Part shown: positions 36,901-48,600 of the stretch, one piece after another
How positions within the stretch are numbered: position 1 is the stretch's first letter
Layout of the letters: every line of letters starts with the position of its first letter
DNA from: Vigna angularis
Taxonomy: Eukaryota > Streptophyta > Magnoliopsida > Fabales > Fabaceae
Direction: 5' to 3'
Length of the DNA stretch: 64,000 nucleotides
Assembly (NCBI RefSeq): GCF_016808095.1
Contig: NC_068972.1
Coordinates: 10,410,001-10,474,000, forward strand
Notes under the pieces: generated by a model
Databases searched by the model: none
What the model was told of the DNA's origin: nothing
What the model saw: the letters and a program-made list of their open reading frames with translations, nothing else
Made by a program: the position numbers and the translations under genes

Positions 36901-38011
36901 GGAAATTAAAAAGAGCTAGGAGCCTTCTTGGTCTTAGGAGGGTTTGAACTTGAGACCAAGCACACATACCCTCCCATGCACACTCACATCAACCACTTGA
37001 CCAAGCTCCATCCGCTGATATAATAGCGCAAACAATTATACTTAAACACTCTTTCAAACTTTTTCGAAAATTAATATAAAATCAATATTAATTTAATTTT
37101 GTTCCCTTCCTCAACATTATTTTTCATCATAATTTATTATACAATACCACAAAATAAAATACTTAAGATAAGAAATCATTTTATTTATACGGGTCTTACA
37201 CCTACCACCGCTTTAGACAAGAAGAGAAAGTCTAAGGAAGAGAAGTCATCCTCAAAGCGAAGTCGCCAAGAGAATAGTGCCCCCCATCCTCTCCGGGCAA
37301 CCTCTTCAACCCGGCCTTTAACGTGGGGGGCCGAGTGAGCTGCCACACGAGCTCTTCCCAATGAGCAGTGATTGAACCTATGTCAAAGAAGGACATCACC
37401 AAGGCTGCATTGGAAATCGCAAGCCGGGGGGCCATGCTGGTCTGGTACCTACGCAATTCGCCAATCGGCGAAACGCCAAGGATGTCCAAGCGGAGCTGGT
37501 CACCAAGAAGAAGGTCGTCAAGGACCTCCGCGCTCAACTGGAAGCTCTCACTCTCGAGAATAAAGACTGTGGGAAGCAGCAGTCTAAATTGCAAGAGGAA
37601 ATGGACGAGGTACGTGGCGAGCTGAGCACGACCGCCCAACAATTGAAGGACACTCGGTCGAGGAGCGACCCGGATAGTTGAGGAAGCTGGGCGACTTAAG
37701 CTGGAGGCAAGGCAGCTGGCGGAAAGGGAGAAAGAGCTGCAGAGTAAGGTGGACCGCCTGATCGAAGAGGTGGAAAGGGCCAACGAGGCCATTGCCACTT
37801 TGAACACCAATGCTCAAATTGAGCATGAGGAGGGCTTCAATAAGGCCCTCCGTCAAGCGGCTTTTCTGTTGGGCGCAGATCCCTTGGTCGTTGATTTCGA
37901 CATCGGCCAAGACGTCTATGACAAGAAGATGATGTTGGTCATTACTTCGCTGGTTAATGAGGATGTGGCAGCTGAGGAAGACATGCGTCCGGACGGGGAC
38001 GATGAAGAGTG
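33947..38011 (+). pseudogene. Antisense coiled-coil ORF of the Tat-like element, split by a nested insertion
   Basis: The frame starts MSLPPPRKTSYVLSSRK at 33947 and runs to 34143. It resumes in frame at 37206 after a 3.06-kb insertion and its duplication, reading TALDKKRKSKEEKSSSKRS. Downstream, in several frames, are KKDITKAALEIASRGAMLVW, a heptad-rich Lys/Glu stretch (KKKVVKDLRAQLEALTLENK) and an acidic end at 38011. It lies on the opposite strand to the gag-pol remnant at 38.7-43.1 kb, just past integrase. Plant Tat-lineage retrotransposons often carry an extra antisense ORF there. Function unknown. Frameshifts at about 37,320-37,680 make it defective. Confidence 0.55.
34144..37200. mobile_element. 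3.06-kb TG..CA insertion (large solo LTR or LTR-like element)
   Basis: Begins TGTAACACCCC, ends GGGTCTTACA, and is flanked by perfect CCTAC duplications (34139-34143, 37201-37205). No gag, pol or second LTR was recognised inside. Contents include three to four direct repeats of about 53 bp around 34,560-34,690 (CACTCAGACTATCAAAGTCA core) and a long pyrimidine-rich tract at 35,400-36,200. A giant solo LTR of a Ty3-type element is the simplest reading; a non-autonomous element is the alternative. Confidence 0.75.
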
Positions 38012-38394
38012 ATTGAGCATTGGGGGAGTGTTTTTTGCTTTTTGTGGGGGTTATATTGGTTTTTTTACCGGCCGGTGGCCGTTCACTCCTGGTTGTAATT
38101 ACAAACTTGAATTCTTATCAATGAACTTTGAAGTATTTTTTTTAAACTGTGCTTTATCGGTTGACCGTTTACTTTATCTTCCGTTTAAGATACTTTATGC
38201 TTTTTGAAAGTTATGCTGCTAAGAGGCTTTGTTGGGTTTCGACTGTTCGGTATGGGAGTTCATTTTGTGAACTTATTTTTCTTAAGTGTACTGACTCCAT
38301 GATTGGATTCGTCGTTCTGCACGTCGGACGACAGGGGTTCTTTTTACGAACTAGTCGTTCGCCTCTTGATCATTTTGTTAATTCTGGATTCGGG

Positions 38395-38560
38395 TGGCAG
38401 TGATTCTATTTATGAACTTGTCATTCTCCACTTGTTTGGTTTATTAGCTTTTGGGTGGCAGTGGTTCTATTTATGAACTCGCCATTCACCACCCGTTCGG
38501 TTTATTAGCTTTTGGGTGGCAGTGGTTTTATTTATAAACTCGTCATTCACCACCCAATTA
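38395..38560. repeat. About 66-bp tandem repeats
   Basis: Two and a half copies of a unit containing GGGTGGCAGTGGTTCTATTT and GGTTTATTAGCTTTT, between the antisense ORF and the integrase end. Confidence 0.8.
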
Positions 38561-38951
38561 CCAATTTTCGTGCTGGACGACAGGGGTTCTTTTTATGAAC
38601 CGCCCAGTTTCTGGTTAATGCACCGATAGTTAAGTAGTACGACTAGTGAAAACCCGGAGCATTGCATTATATATCTGAAATGAAAAAGATATTATTACAA
38701 AGACAAATTCAACTAAAGTAAAATTTTAGGTGCGAGGGGTTCCACGTATTAGGGATGGTCTTACTGTTCGGGTGGGAGAGATGGTATGCTCCATTCTGAA
38801 GGTCTTCAGTTACCCTAAAGGGCCCCTCCCACTTTGCCGCAAGCTTGCCATGGGTTGGCGCTCTTCGTGCGTCTCCCGTCTTCCTCCAGACCAAGTCGCC
38901 TTCCTTGAAGCTTCGGGGTCGTACCTTAGTGTTTTATTTTCTCTCCACCAT

Positions 38952-39872
38952 TCATCTGTAGGCTTCTGCCCTAAGGACTGCTCGGTCGCGACGTTCTTCC
39001 AGAGTATCCAGCTCTACTCTAAGTTCTTCGTCGTTGAGTAGAGGGTCTTGGGGTTGTCGCCGCAAGGAGAGTTCCCCCAATTCTACTAGTAACATGGCGT
39101 CAGTGCCGTAAGTGAGGGCGGACGGGGTGTCGTCGATGGTCCCGTGTGAGGTGCACCGGTACACCCACAAGACTTTAGGGAGTTCGTCCACCCATGCGCC
39201 TTTTTTCTCTCCCAATCTCTTTTTAAGCTTAGCCACTATTGTCTTATTTATAGCCTCTGCCTGACCGTTCGTCTTGGGATGCTCCACCAAAATCGTAACA
39301 TGTTTAATCCCCAGACCTTGGTAAAACGATCCTAGCTTTCTGTCAATAAATTGCCTACCATTGTCGGTCACTACCGTTGGTGGGAGGCCGAACCGACACA
39401 CTATCTTCCATACAAATTTTTGAACTTGTTGGGCCGTTATTCTCGCGAGGGCCTCGGCCTCTACCCACTTGGTGAAATAGTCGATGGCAACTAAGATGAA
39501 TTTCTTCTGTGTTCGTCCGGGTGGAAAAGGTCCTACGATGTCCATTCCCCACTGGACGAACGACCATGGTGAGACTAGAGTATGCAACTTGCTTGGGGGA
39601 GCCTGGGGGATATTAGCATGGGCCTGGCATTTCCTACACTTATGAACAAAGTCCCTGGCGTCTTCCTTCATCGTTGGCCAGTTATAGCTTGCTCGGACGC
39701 AGGCCTTCAGGGTGCGGTGGCCGGTGTAAAAGTCGCATATGCCATTATGGAGTTCGTCCAACACGTACAACGCCTCCGGGCGATCCATACATTTGAGAAG
39801 AGGAGTTAAAAATCCTCTTTTGTAGAGGTTGTCCCCTATGACGACATATCTTGAAATTTTGCGGGCGTCCAC
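38952..39872 (-). pseudogene. Integrase region of the Tat-like element
   Basis: The longest open part, 306 codons. The HHCC zinc site is complete (HNGICDFYTGH, then CRKCQ). The catalytic core has D in GMDIVGPF, D in VTDNGRQF and E in NGQAEAIN. The C-terminal KWEGPFRV piece lies in another frame at 38709-38894. It would be inactive as part of a broken polyprotein. Confidence 0.85.
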
Positions 39873-40134
39873 TGGTCAGACCAGGCGTCTGTTGTCTTGT
39901 TCTTGCATCAATTTGCGAATTTCGTTTTACCAATCCTCCTTATCGTCCCTTCCGATAGCTAGGTATACGACTGAAGGCTTTGACAGCACCTGCCGGATTA
40001 CGGTAGTTAATTGTCCATTTTCCTTCCCGCTGCTGAGCACTGTTGAGCTTCGACAGCATGTCCGCCTGGACGTTCTCTTCTCGCGAGATATGTTTAATGT
40101 CCACCTTTTCGAGCCTTTCAAGCAACGACTGGGC

Positions 40135-40563
40135 TTAATGGAAGTACCGGAGGAGGTGTGCATCCTTCACCTGAAATTCGCCCTTCATTTGACCTACAAC
40201 AAGCTGGTAGTCTGTGCTGCAGGTCAGTCTGCGTGCCCCCAAATCGTGAGCTAGGGCAAGGCCGACTATCAGGGCCTCATATTCAGCTTGGTTATTGGAC
40301 GCCTTAAACTTAAATATGAGGGAGTGTTCCAGTAGGAAGTCGTCTGACCCTTCCAGGACCACGCCCGGACGCCCTCTTGCTCTTCCGGAGGCTCCGTCGC
40401 TGTATAAATTCCATTCGCCCAGGTCGGGAGTTTGTGGTAACTCTACGGCGAAGTCGGCCAGGTGCTCACCTCTAACCGATCTTCGAAGCTCGAACCTTAA
40501 TTTGAACTCTGACAACTCCACCGCCCAGCTGACCATCCACCCGGCCAGATCGGGCTTCTTCAA
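40135..40563 (-). pseudogene. Second (archaeal-type) RNase H domain of the Tat-like element
   Basis: Reads WNLYSDGASG, then NNQAEYEALIVGL and CSTDYQLVVGQMKGE, the order of catalytic Asp, Glu and Asp in the aRNH domain that Tat elements carry between RT-RNase H and integrase. Confidence 0.8.
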
Positions 40564-42073
40564 AATCTTGGATATGGGATGGTTTGTTCAAACCACCACG
40601 AAGTGACTTTGGAAGTAAGGGCGAAGTCTTCTGGCCGTGTTGAGGAGGGCCAGAGCCACTTTTTCCACCTGTTGGTACCGTGTTTATGGTCTTGCAATAC
40701 CCGACTGACAAAGTAGACGAGTCGGAGCCCCGACTTCTCCTGTACCAGCGCAGCGCTGATTGCGGTTGGAAACACGCCCAGATAAACTTGCAGCTCCTCG
40801 CCTAGCCATGGTTTATTCATTCTTAACTTCCAAAAACGCCTGCTCGCACTCAGCATCCCAATCCCCCACGCCAGCTCCTTTCTTCATTCTTCTGACGATC
40901 AGTCTTATGCGCTCGGCAAGTTTAGGGAATGAACCTGAACAGGGAGGTAAGTCGACCCACCAGTCTCTTAATTTCTTTGAGACTGACGGGCTTTCTCATC
41001 TCTAGGATGGTCGCGCATTTGTTCGGGTTGGCCTCTATACCACGAGCAGTCAGCATGAAGCCCAAGAATTTGTCGACGACTACTCCAAAAGTACACTTAG
41101 CTGGATTCAGCCTCATGGAGTATCACCTCACTTGTCCAAAGACCTTTTCTAAATCCCTGATATGGTCGCCGTCGGACTTCGACCGTACAACCATATCGTC
41201 GATGTAAACATCCATGCAGCGGCCGATCTGTCCCGCAAAGATCTTATCCATCAGGCGCTGGTAAGTGGCCCTTGCATTTTTAAGGCCAAACTACATGACA
41301 TCGTAGCAGTAATTCGCCTTCTCAATTATGAAGGTCGTTTTCTCCTGGTCCGAGGCGTACATTGGAATCCGGTTGTAGCCGGAGTAGGCATCCAGAAAGC
41401 TGAGCATATGATGGCCGAACGCCCCATCGACCAAACCATCAATACTGGGAAGTAGATGAGAATCCTTGGGTCATGCCTTGTTGAGGTCGGTGTAGTCTGT
41501 ACACATTCGCCATTTTCCACTAGTTTTCTTGACCATGACGAGGTTTGCCAGCCAGGTGGTGTAGGTCACTTCTCGTATGAAACCAGCCTCCCTCAACTTG
41601 CGCACCTCTTCACTGACAGTTGCACTATTCTCCATGCCTAACCTCCTCTTCTTCTGGGCGACCGGCTTGGCTTCTTTGAACAAAGCCAGTTTTTGTGACA
41701 TTACCGAGGGTTGAATTCCCGGCATGTCAGACGCTGCCCAAGCAAATAGGTCGTGATTACACCAAATTATCGCCCGTAATTCCCGCTCCACCTCCGACTC
41801 CAATCCCCCTACAATGCGAGTAGTTTGTTCTTCATCACGCCCTATCTTCACTTCGTGCAGTTCTCCAATCGACTCAATCCAATCTTCTGTATTCGTCCGG
41901 GGGTCGAGGTCAGCCATCGCCACCTCTGAATTGACCGTCCGTCGTCGCATCACCCGGGGGTGGAGCTTTAACCCCGCTGCATAGCATTCTCGGGCCATTT
42001 TTTGGTCAGCTCTAACGGTGCAGATGGTTCCTCTTTCTGATGGATACTTCATAGTTAAATGTAGGGTGGACAC
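40560..42073 (-). pseudogene. Reverse transcriptase of the Tat-like element
   Basis: In pieces: GFIREVTYTTWLANLVMVKK, WRMCTDYTDLNKA, a YIDDMVV catalytic box near 41,180-41,210, LNPAKCTFGVVVDKFLGFM and VGRLTSLFRFIP. Frame changes and stops separate them, for example around 41,130 and 41,450. Confidence 0.8.
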
Positions 42074-42090
42074 TATTGCTCCAAAAGCGT

Positions 42091-42345
42091 TTAGGCACAG
42101 CTTAAAAGGACATTGTAAGACGTGTTGGCGTCTACCAGCAGATATCGAACCTTCTTCTCGTTGCCCTCCCGTTCGGTTCCTAAACGAATACAGAGGTCAA
42201 CATAGCCGCGAGTGTCCACCTGCTCTCCTGCAAATCCCATTATGTGCTCATTGTATGGCACAATAAGATCCTTCGACAGGTCCATGCGCTGAAAATTCTT
42301 CCAATACAAGATGTTGGCAAAGCTTCCCTAATCAATCAAGACCTT
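42091..42345 (-). pseudogene. Protease remnant of the Tat-like element
   Basis: NEHIMGFAGEQVDTRGYVDL and DANTSYNVLL match the retropepsin-like region of Tat elements. At the active-site segment the codon after VLID is TAG, so the Asp motif is interrupted. Confidence 0.6.
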
Positions 42346-43127
42346 ACTCACCCTGTGCCGGGCTATCTCCGCTGTGATTACCATGGGATCATCTTGCTTC
42401 GGGTTTGGAGCATGGAAGTCATCATCTGTGAAAGTGATCGCTGACATGGATCTCTTAGCTTTTTGCACCGAATTGACCAGCTAGAGGCCCCTAACATGAC
42501 TCTTCCGTGCCGATGAGGACGACCCTCCTCCGACAAACCCTCCTTCGGCTTCTACTCCGACGTCTCTCGTTCCGGAGACGGTTACCTCCATAATGCCATG
42601 AGCACCCCCTGTCATCTTGTCTCAATGGACTCTTGCGGGGACTGCGCGGTCGTACTGAGGAGCCAACGTGGCGCTCGGTATGTTCGGTCCTAACATACTT
42701 CTTCAATTGGCCAGCCTAGATCAGCTCCTCAATTCGATCTTTGAGAGTCACACATTCTTCCGTAGTGTGACCCAAGTTTTGGTGCCACAAGCGATGTTTG
42801 TTCCCGACAGCGCCTGGCGGGGTCGGGCGCCACTTAGGCGTCTGTATGAGTTCGACACTCAATGCCTCTTGTAATATCTTAGCTCGAGGGGCGTTTAACG
42901 AGGTTTATTGCTGGAAACGCGGGCCCATGGGGGGATCCTTCGGCCTGAACCCCCCGACCTTCCCCGGCAGCCCTCCGTGGCTTTTGCCCTCCGATTTTTC
43001 CTTGGCCTCCTGAGCCTCCTTCCGGTAGGACTACTTCATCTCCTCAACCCTTATTTCAACTGCTACTCGTTCACAGAACTCTTCCAAGGTCTTCGGCGCG
43101 CACCGACAGACGCTCTCTTGAGTTGTA

Positions 43128-44290
43128 TTGATTTAATTTCATCACTAATCCCCACTTTTTACTATGTTTAGATCATTCACATGAAGCTTGTGTGCGAATC
43201 CAAACAAACAAAGAACCATAGAAGCAAGAAGAAATGTGAAAAGAAGAACATTGAACATAAATGTTGTGGCTGGGGTGCAGCTAGCGTGCAGCTGAGCCTC
43301 ATTCATCCTAGCTTTCTGTAGCTAAGGTGCAGCCGACGCGCAGCTGAGCACCAGCTCTTTGGAATGCTGCTGCTGGGGTGCAGCTGAGCGCCTGCTCTCT
43401 GGAATACTGATGCTGGGGTGCAGCTGAGTGGTGGCGACGCTGATGTGGTAAATATGGTCTGTTTAAGGCTGAAACTCGAAGGGATTTGGATTTTTTGGCA
43501 CCCAGACACAATTTCTCTCATTTGGAGCTCTTGGAGGCGAGTTAGGAGCTGTGGGAACAGTCCATATTCTTCCTTGGGTCTTCTTCCTTCTTCCATTTCC
43601 ACCATTGTTGTAAGCCCAAGCTCTCCACTCATGGAGAGCTAGTTTCATTGTTGTTGGGGATTGATGTCACCACTGAACTCTTATGTAAACGACTGTGTTT
43701 TGAATAATATATGCCTCTCTCATTGATTGTTAGTATTTAATTCCTTCTCTTAATGCTTGTTGTGAAGTTGTTATTCATGGCATGATTTTAGAGTTTGTTT
43801 GATATTGGGAAATGTTGGGTAACTGGATTAAACTCCTAAAGGAAATAGTATCTAGGGATTGAACTAGGACCTTTGGTTGTTTTAAATCTCAATTCTTAAT
43901 GCGAAAATAATTGTTAGGTTTTCCAAGGGATTGGAGCCTAATAAGGAAGTATAGGCTCTCTCTACCAAGGGATTGAGTTTGAGTAGTTTAGTAGATTGAC
44001 ATTGGCATATTAATGAAGAGGAAGTGATTTTCTATACATAAGAGTAAAGTAAGTGAAATCATACCCCCAACAATACCATTCTATATCATTTCTAATCTTT
44101 CCATTTCCAAGTGTTTGAGTATCTAAGATCACTTTTATCATTTATGTTTCATGTTTACTTTAATTGCACTAAAATCCAAATTAAGGAAGCATTCTTTAGT
44201 CTAAGTTAGTTGAAAATTATAAGATTGTTTGGTGACACGAGTCTCTTGGGAAACAATATCCAGTCTTACCAGTTTTATTACTTGAAACGA
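43128..44290 (+). mobile_element. LTR fragment of the TGATAACGG LTR family
   Basis: Shares blocks with the palindrome at 56.4-58.0 kb: TTCATCACTAAT, TCTTCCTTGGGTCT, CATGGAGAGCTA, CTAAAGGAAAT..GTATCTAGGGAT and TTGTTAGGTTTTCC. It lacks the first 130 bp or so of that LTR. It continues further, through GGTGACACGAGTCTCTTGGG to TTTGGTACACTTGCC, where it abuts a clathrin fragment. It also contains GGGGTGCAGCTGAG repeats at 43,275-43,430. Confidence 0.65.
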
Positions 44291-44304
44291 TTTGGTACAC
44301 TTGC

Positions 44305-45901
44305 CAAAATCTCAACATAGCTCAAGCTTTGATGTATATTTTTAAAACCAAATCATTATCCAGAGTCAACATTAGAACATATCAATCAAAATTAATAAAG
44401 AAATCCCATTTAAACTTAAATATACAACAAATAGAACGAAACAAAAACCAAAAATAAAAAAAAAAAGCAATCAATTCAAAGTATTTCAAAATTTCAAATG
44501 CAACCTACCGTTACAAGATCTCCTAGTTCCTCACTCCATTGTCCCTTTTCCAGAAGGCCTACATTGTCCACAGGACAAAACAGTTACATAAAAATGAACT
44601 AATTACCTTAAATATAATCGCAGGAAAAAATAAAGCCCTTTATATGACTTGAATTGCTCAAAAATCCTTATCTAGGCATCAATGCCCAACTGTTCACAAT
44701 ATTCTTTGGCAACGTAGACAAATATAAATAAACTTAGTTATCAATCAAATATTAATAATTTGATATTATAGAAAAAAACTACAATTTCATACATGCAAAA
44801 TATTCTATTGGTTGCTTCTAAGATTGACCAGCAAAAAGTCTTTCATACACTCTAATGCCCATTCTCATGATAGACTGCCAAAAATTCAACAAGTAACTGC
44901 AAGAACCGAAAAAACACTTGGTATTTTTTAAATTAACACAATGTTTCAATAGATAAACTATAAGAGCAAATGGAGCACACAAACCTGTTGTTTCAGAACA
45001 TCTAGGAGAAAGAGAGTTGCTTCACGGATAAGATTTCTCTAAACATGACAAAAAGAAGGTAATATATGAACTGTCAATCAACAATATTTAAGATATTAAC
45101 AAAACAAGTACCAAATAAGCTGATGAACCAAAATCAATATAATATGATAAGTAAACAAGCCTCTACCTGCTTAGAGTATATTAGAATCTTGTCAAATTCC
45201 CTTCTCTCAGCAAAAGCAACAACAATTTTAGAGAAGCTCGGGCTTTGATGTATATTTTTAAAACAAGATCATTATCCATAGTCTACATTAGAACATATCA
45301 ATCAAAATTAATCAAGAATCCCATTTCAACTTAAATATAAAAAAGCAATCAATTCAAAGTTTTTCAAAATTTCAAATGCAACCTACCCTTACAAGATCTC
45401 CTAGTTCCACATTGCATTCAAGCTTGTCACTTTTACAGAAGGCCTGCATTGTCCATAGACAAAACAGTTACACAAAAATGAAATAATTACCTGGAGCTTA
45501 AATATGATCCCAGGAAAAAATACATCCTTTCATATGACCTGAATAGTGCATTTTCATACTTGAGGATCTGTCCGGAGAGTTATTTGTTAAAGGAAGAGAT
45601 AGTCAGAAAAATCATCAGCCACAAAAAGCTGCAGTAAAAGGAGAGATAAGATATAAAATGATGTTAATATAACGGCCAATTAAAATACTCTAGGCCAGAA
45701 CAATATCAAAGAAATTAACAAAAGAAGCATCAAATAATCTGATAAACAAAAATCAATAGAATTTGATAAATAAACAAGCCTCTACCTACTTAGAGTATAT
45801 TAGAATCTTGTCAAATTCTTTTCTCTCAACAAAACCAGCAACAACTTTTGGAGTAGCTCTGGCTTTGATGTCTATTTCTAAAGTCAGATCATTGTCCACA
45901 T
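44305..45901 (-). pseudogene. Clathrin heavy chain exon-fragment array, distal block
   Basis: Exon types are named in protein order: A (..ECSEELGDLVK), B ([20 protein letters not shown]), C (VGYTPDYLFLLQTIL..), F (RNLIREATAFLLDVL), D (SLVEFFG..LRGNLQI), E (VAKEYCEQLGVDACI..). Minus-strand order from high to low: B 45786-45901, C about 45560-45606 (stop), E tail 45491-45545, A 45387-45455, B 45167-45282, F 44985-45038 (open, RNLIREATLFLLDVLKQQ), D about 44791-44896, E 44607-44713 (TAG), A 44509-44575, B partial 44305-44365. Splice borders are mostly kept, but frames are broken and most of the gene is missing. Confidence 0.88.
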
Positions 45902-47255
45902 TCTATGTTAAAACATATTAATAAAAATTAACAAACAAATCTCATTTCATGTTAAATATACAACAAATAAAATGAAAGAAAAAGCAAATAAATAAATAAA
46001 AAAGCAATCCATTCAAAGTATTTCACGAATATTCATTCAGGGTACAGGTTCTTATTCATTATTAAAACAAAAACTAGACATTTTATGGTGTTATGAAAAA
46101 ACTTCGAAAGAAGGGAGCATGACTCTCTCGGTTGCACACTTGCAGGTGTATAATACAAGTATGGTCAAGGAAGAATAACTCATGAACTCAAGGCTCATGA
46201 ACCAGGCATGTCCAAACAGAATTCCTTTGCATATATTAGATTATAAAACCAAAGCTAGAATTAAATGATGTTGTACTAAAACGTTCTGCGGATCCTTTTT
46301 AGTTTTCATTAAATTAAGCTACTGGTTTTAGGAGTTATCATGTTGTTCATGGATTCAAGATGAGTGAGAGCACTAGCACTGCATCTCTTAGCCGGAAAGA
46401 AGTCTAACCATCCAGTAAAAAAACAAAACCAGAAAAACTGCACTAATAACGAATAAGAATTGAAGAGAGGAGTTGGTTTCAGTGGCCTTTGTGGAATGGA
46501 AGTGAAGTGAGAGTTAGTTTCATCATTCACGTTTACTGAAAGTAAAACACCAAGGAAAAGTTGTCCCACATTTAACCTATGCTTGCTAAAAGGAAGTAAA
46601 AAAAAGGACAGAACAAGATGGGTCCAAGCACAAGAATAATAATAAAGAAGGAATAAAATACACCATTTCCAAAGTCTGCCTTAATTTGGTTCAAAGTGAT
46701 AAGATAGCAGCAAACACAAAGGGGCTGTCACGTGTAGTATTTGAATGAAAAAATAAAAGTTGTATTGATTGATGCAAGTGGTGCTAACCTTGGTTCAATT
46801 TTAAATGTGTCTACCATAGCTAAGATCCATTTAAATTATGACTAGAAATGACTCTCCTACTGTGATAAAACTTAATGATCATAACTGGATATTAAAGTAA
46901 TGTAAAGAATGAAAAGTCTGCAGCCTTTGTCTCCAAGGTCTGTATTAATCTAAATGGAAGAGGAATAAACAACAACTAGGAATAAAATTTGATGTACCGA
47001 AAATTTTCTTCATTCAATAACAATCCTAATACGAAAAGTAGGCTATGTTTCCATTTAACACACAAAGAAGAATCATTTGATTACTTATATCGAGAAAGTG
47101 ACCAAAATTGTCCCGCATGATTCATTATCTAACTTAGTTCAAAGGATAAGCTTCTTATTTTCATTAAAGAAAAATCAGAAAAGGTAGTGAATGGTGGAAA
47201 TCAAAGTTGCACCGAGAGAGAACAGACAAGCTCGTTCAAATAAAAGACCCCCACC
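45902..47255. other. AT-rich non-coding spacer up to the Reina-like insertion
   Basis: No exon of clathrin or another known gene was recognised. It may represent intron or flanking DNA carried with the array. Confidence 0.45.
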
Positions 47256-47575
47256 ATATATGTTAGGCCGTTATTACTGAATGAGAGAAGGAAGAGATGT
47301 TAGCCTAACTACCTAGGCAGTTAGGGAGAGCGGGAAGAAATAGTTTTGGGTCTAATTGTAGAGGGACTTTTGGGGGAGAGAATAAGAGTTTTTTCAGGAA
47401 CTTGTTGTCCTGAGAGGGGGAGGTTAAGCTCTCTGTATTCGTTTCGTTGATTGAAAGTCAATACGAAGAGGTTATTCCGCATTCTGTGTTGTGTGACTTG
47501 GGTGTATAAAGCGTGTTTTCCATAGGTTCTAATTAAAGAACCTATCATTTGGTCTGACCTGCCGGATTTCAAAAA

Positions 47576-48600
47576 ATGGCGGGAATCAGCGATAGGGAGT
47601 GAAACAGAGGGGAGACTAGATAATCTTGAGATCACCGTGGAGGGAATAAAAGAGGAGACAGCGGCTATACGACGTGACTTACAGCAAATGATGAGATTGA
47701 TGAGCGGAGGGCAGAATAATCAAGACGGAGGTTTTGAAAGGAGTAGTAGCTCGGTGAATGATAACCACGAGAGACGCGATAATGGGGGTATACAACATAA
47801 TTGGCGAAAGACCGGGGTTTGAGGAACAAGAACCACACGGCTGGATCAACAGGGCAGAGCGCTTCTTTGACATACAGAAGGTGCCAGAGGAGGATAAGGT
47901 GGAGCTTGCTTATATTAGTATGGAGGGTAGTGCAACTTATTGGTTCAAAATCTGGAAAGATAAAACCAAGAATCGTTCTTGGCGGGGTTTGAAGGCAGCA
48001 TTGATAAATCGTTTCGGAGGGGATGTCATGGGACGGTGTATGAACAATTAGCGACTCTGCGTCAAGAAGGATCGGTGGAGGAATTTACCAGAAGCTACGA
48101 GATGTTATTGGGAAGACGCAAAGCTTGTCAGAGGAACTTTCATTAGGTTTTTTCTTGGCAGGATTACGGGATGACATTAAGGGCCAAGTACGTATTCAAG
48201 ATCCCAAAGAATTAGAGGATGCGATAAGGATTGCACGTGATGTGGAGGACGCGATATCTAGAGCGAGAAGAGGAGGTTGGAACGGCATAAAGCTAAACGC
48301 CGTGGGTCCGCGAACTTCGACCACTGTTGTTCGAGGGGAGGTTGACCGATAGCCGCTGAACCGTTCTGGAGGAATGGAGGGAAGTGGGTTGAATCGAAGG
48401 GAGGTCTCATTGACGGCGAATAACAACAGAGGGGAAACAGCCGTAGGGGGCGATAATCGCAGAAGGATGGTGAGGAATTTGCCTTATCCCGAATTCCTTA
48501 AAAGACGAGAGGAGGGATGCTGTTTTCGTTGCGGGGCCCTTTCGCCCCAGGTCACCGTTGTTCGGAGAAGAGCTTGCAAGTATTGTTCTTGGGGAAAGAC
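47576..48600 (+). pseudogene. gag region of the Reina-like element
   Basis: In successive frames: EETAAIRRDLQQMMRLM (coiled-coil start), GWINRAERFFDIQ..YWFKIWKDKT (capsid), ATLRQEGSVEEFTRSYEML, LSLGFFLAGLRDDIKGQV, and a CCHC knuckle split between two frames (CCFRCGA and APGHRC). An early stop (TGA at 47600) and at least three frameshifts (about 47,820, 48,030-48,050 and 48,530) kill it. Confidence 0.8.

Larger units (their letters stand above)
38709..43127 (-). mobile_element. Tat/Retand-like Ty3-gypsy retrotransposon, truncated, no LTRs
   Basis: Minus-strand order, from high to low coordinate, is gag remnant (43,127-42,490), protease (about 42,345-42,090), reverse transcriptase with its own RNase H (about 41,960-40,560), a second RNase H domain (40,563-40,135) and integrase (39,872-38,709). 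The duplicated RNase H and the antisense ORF past integrase mark the Tat lineage. Gag stops abruptly at 43,127 against an unrelated LTR fragment, and no LTR is found on either side. Numerous frameshifts and stops show it is dead. Confidence 0.8.

Noticed and set aside
37232..37810. 192-codon minus-strand ORF
   Set aside because: It is the reverse frame of the GC-rich antisense coiled-coil ORF, with no recognisable domain.
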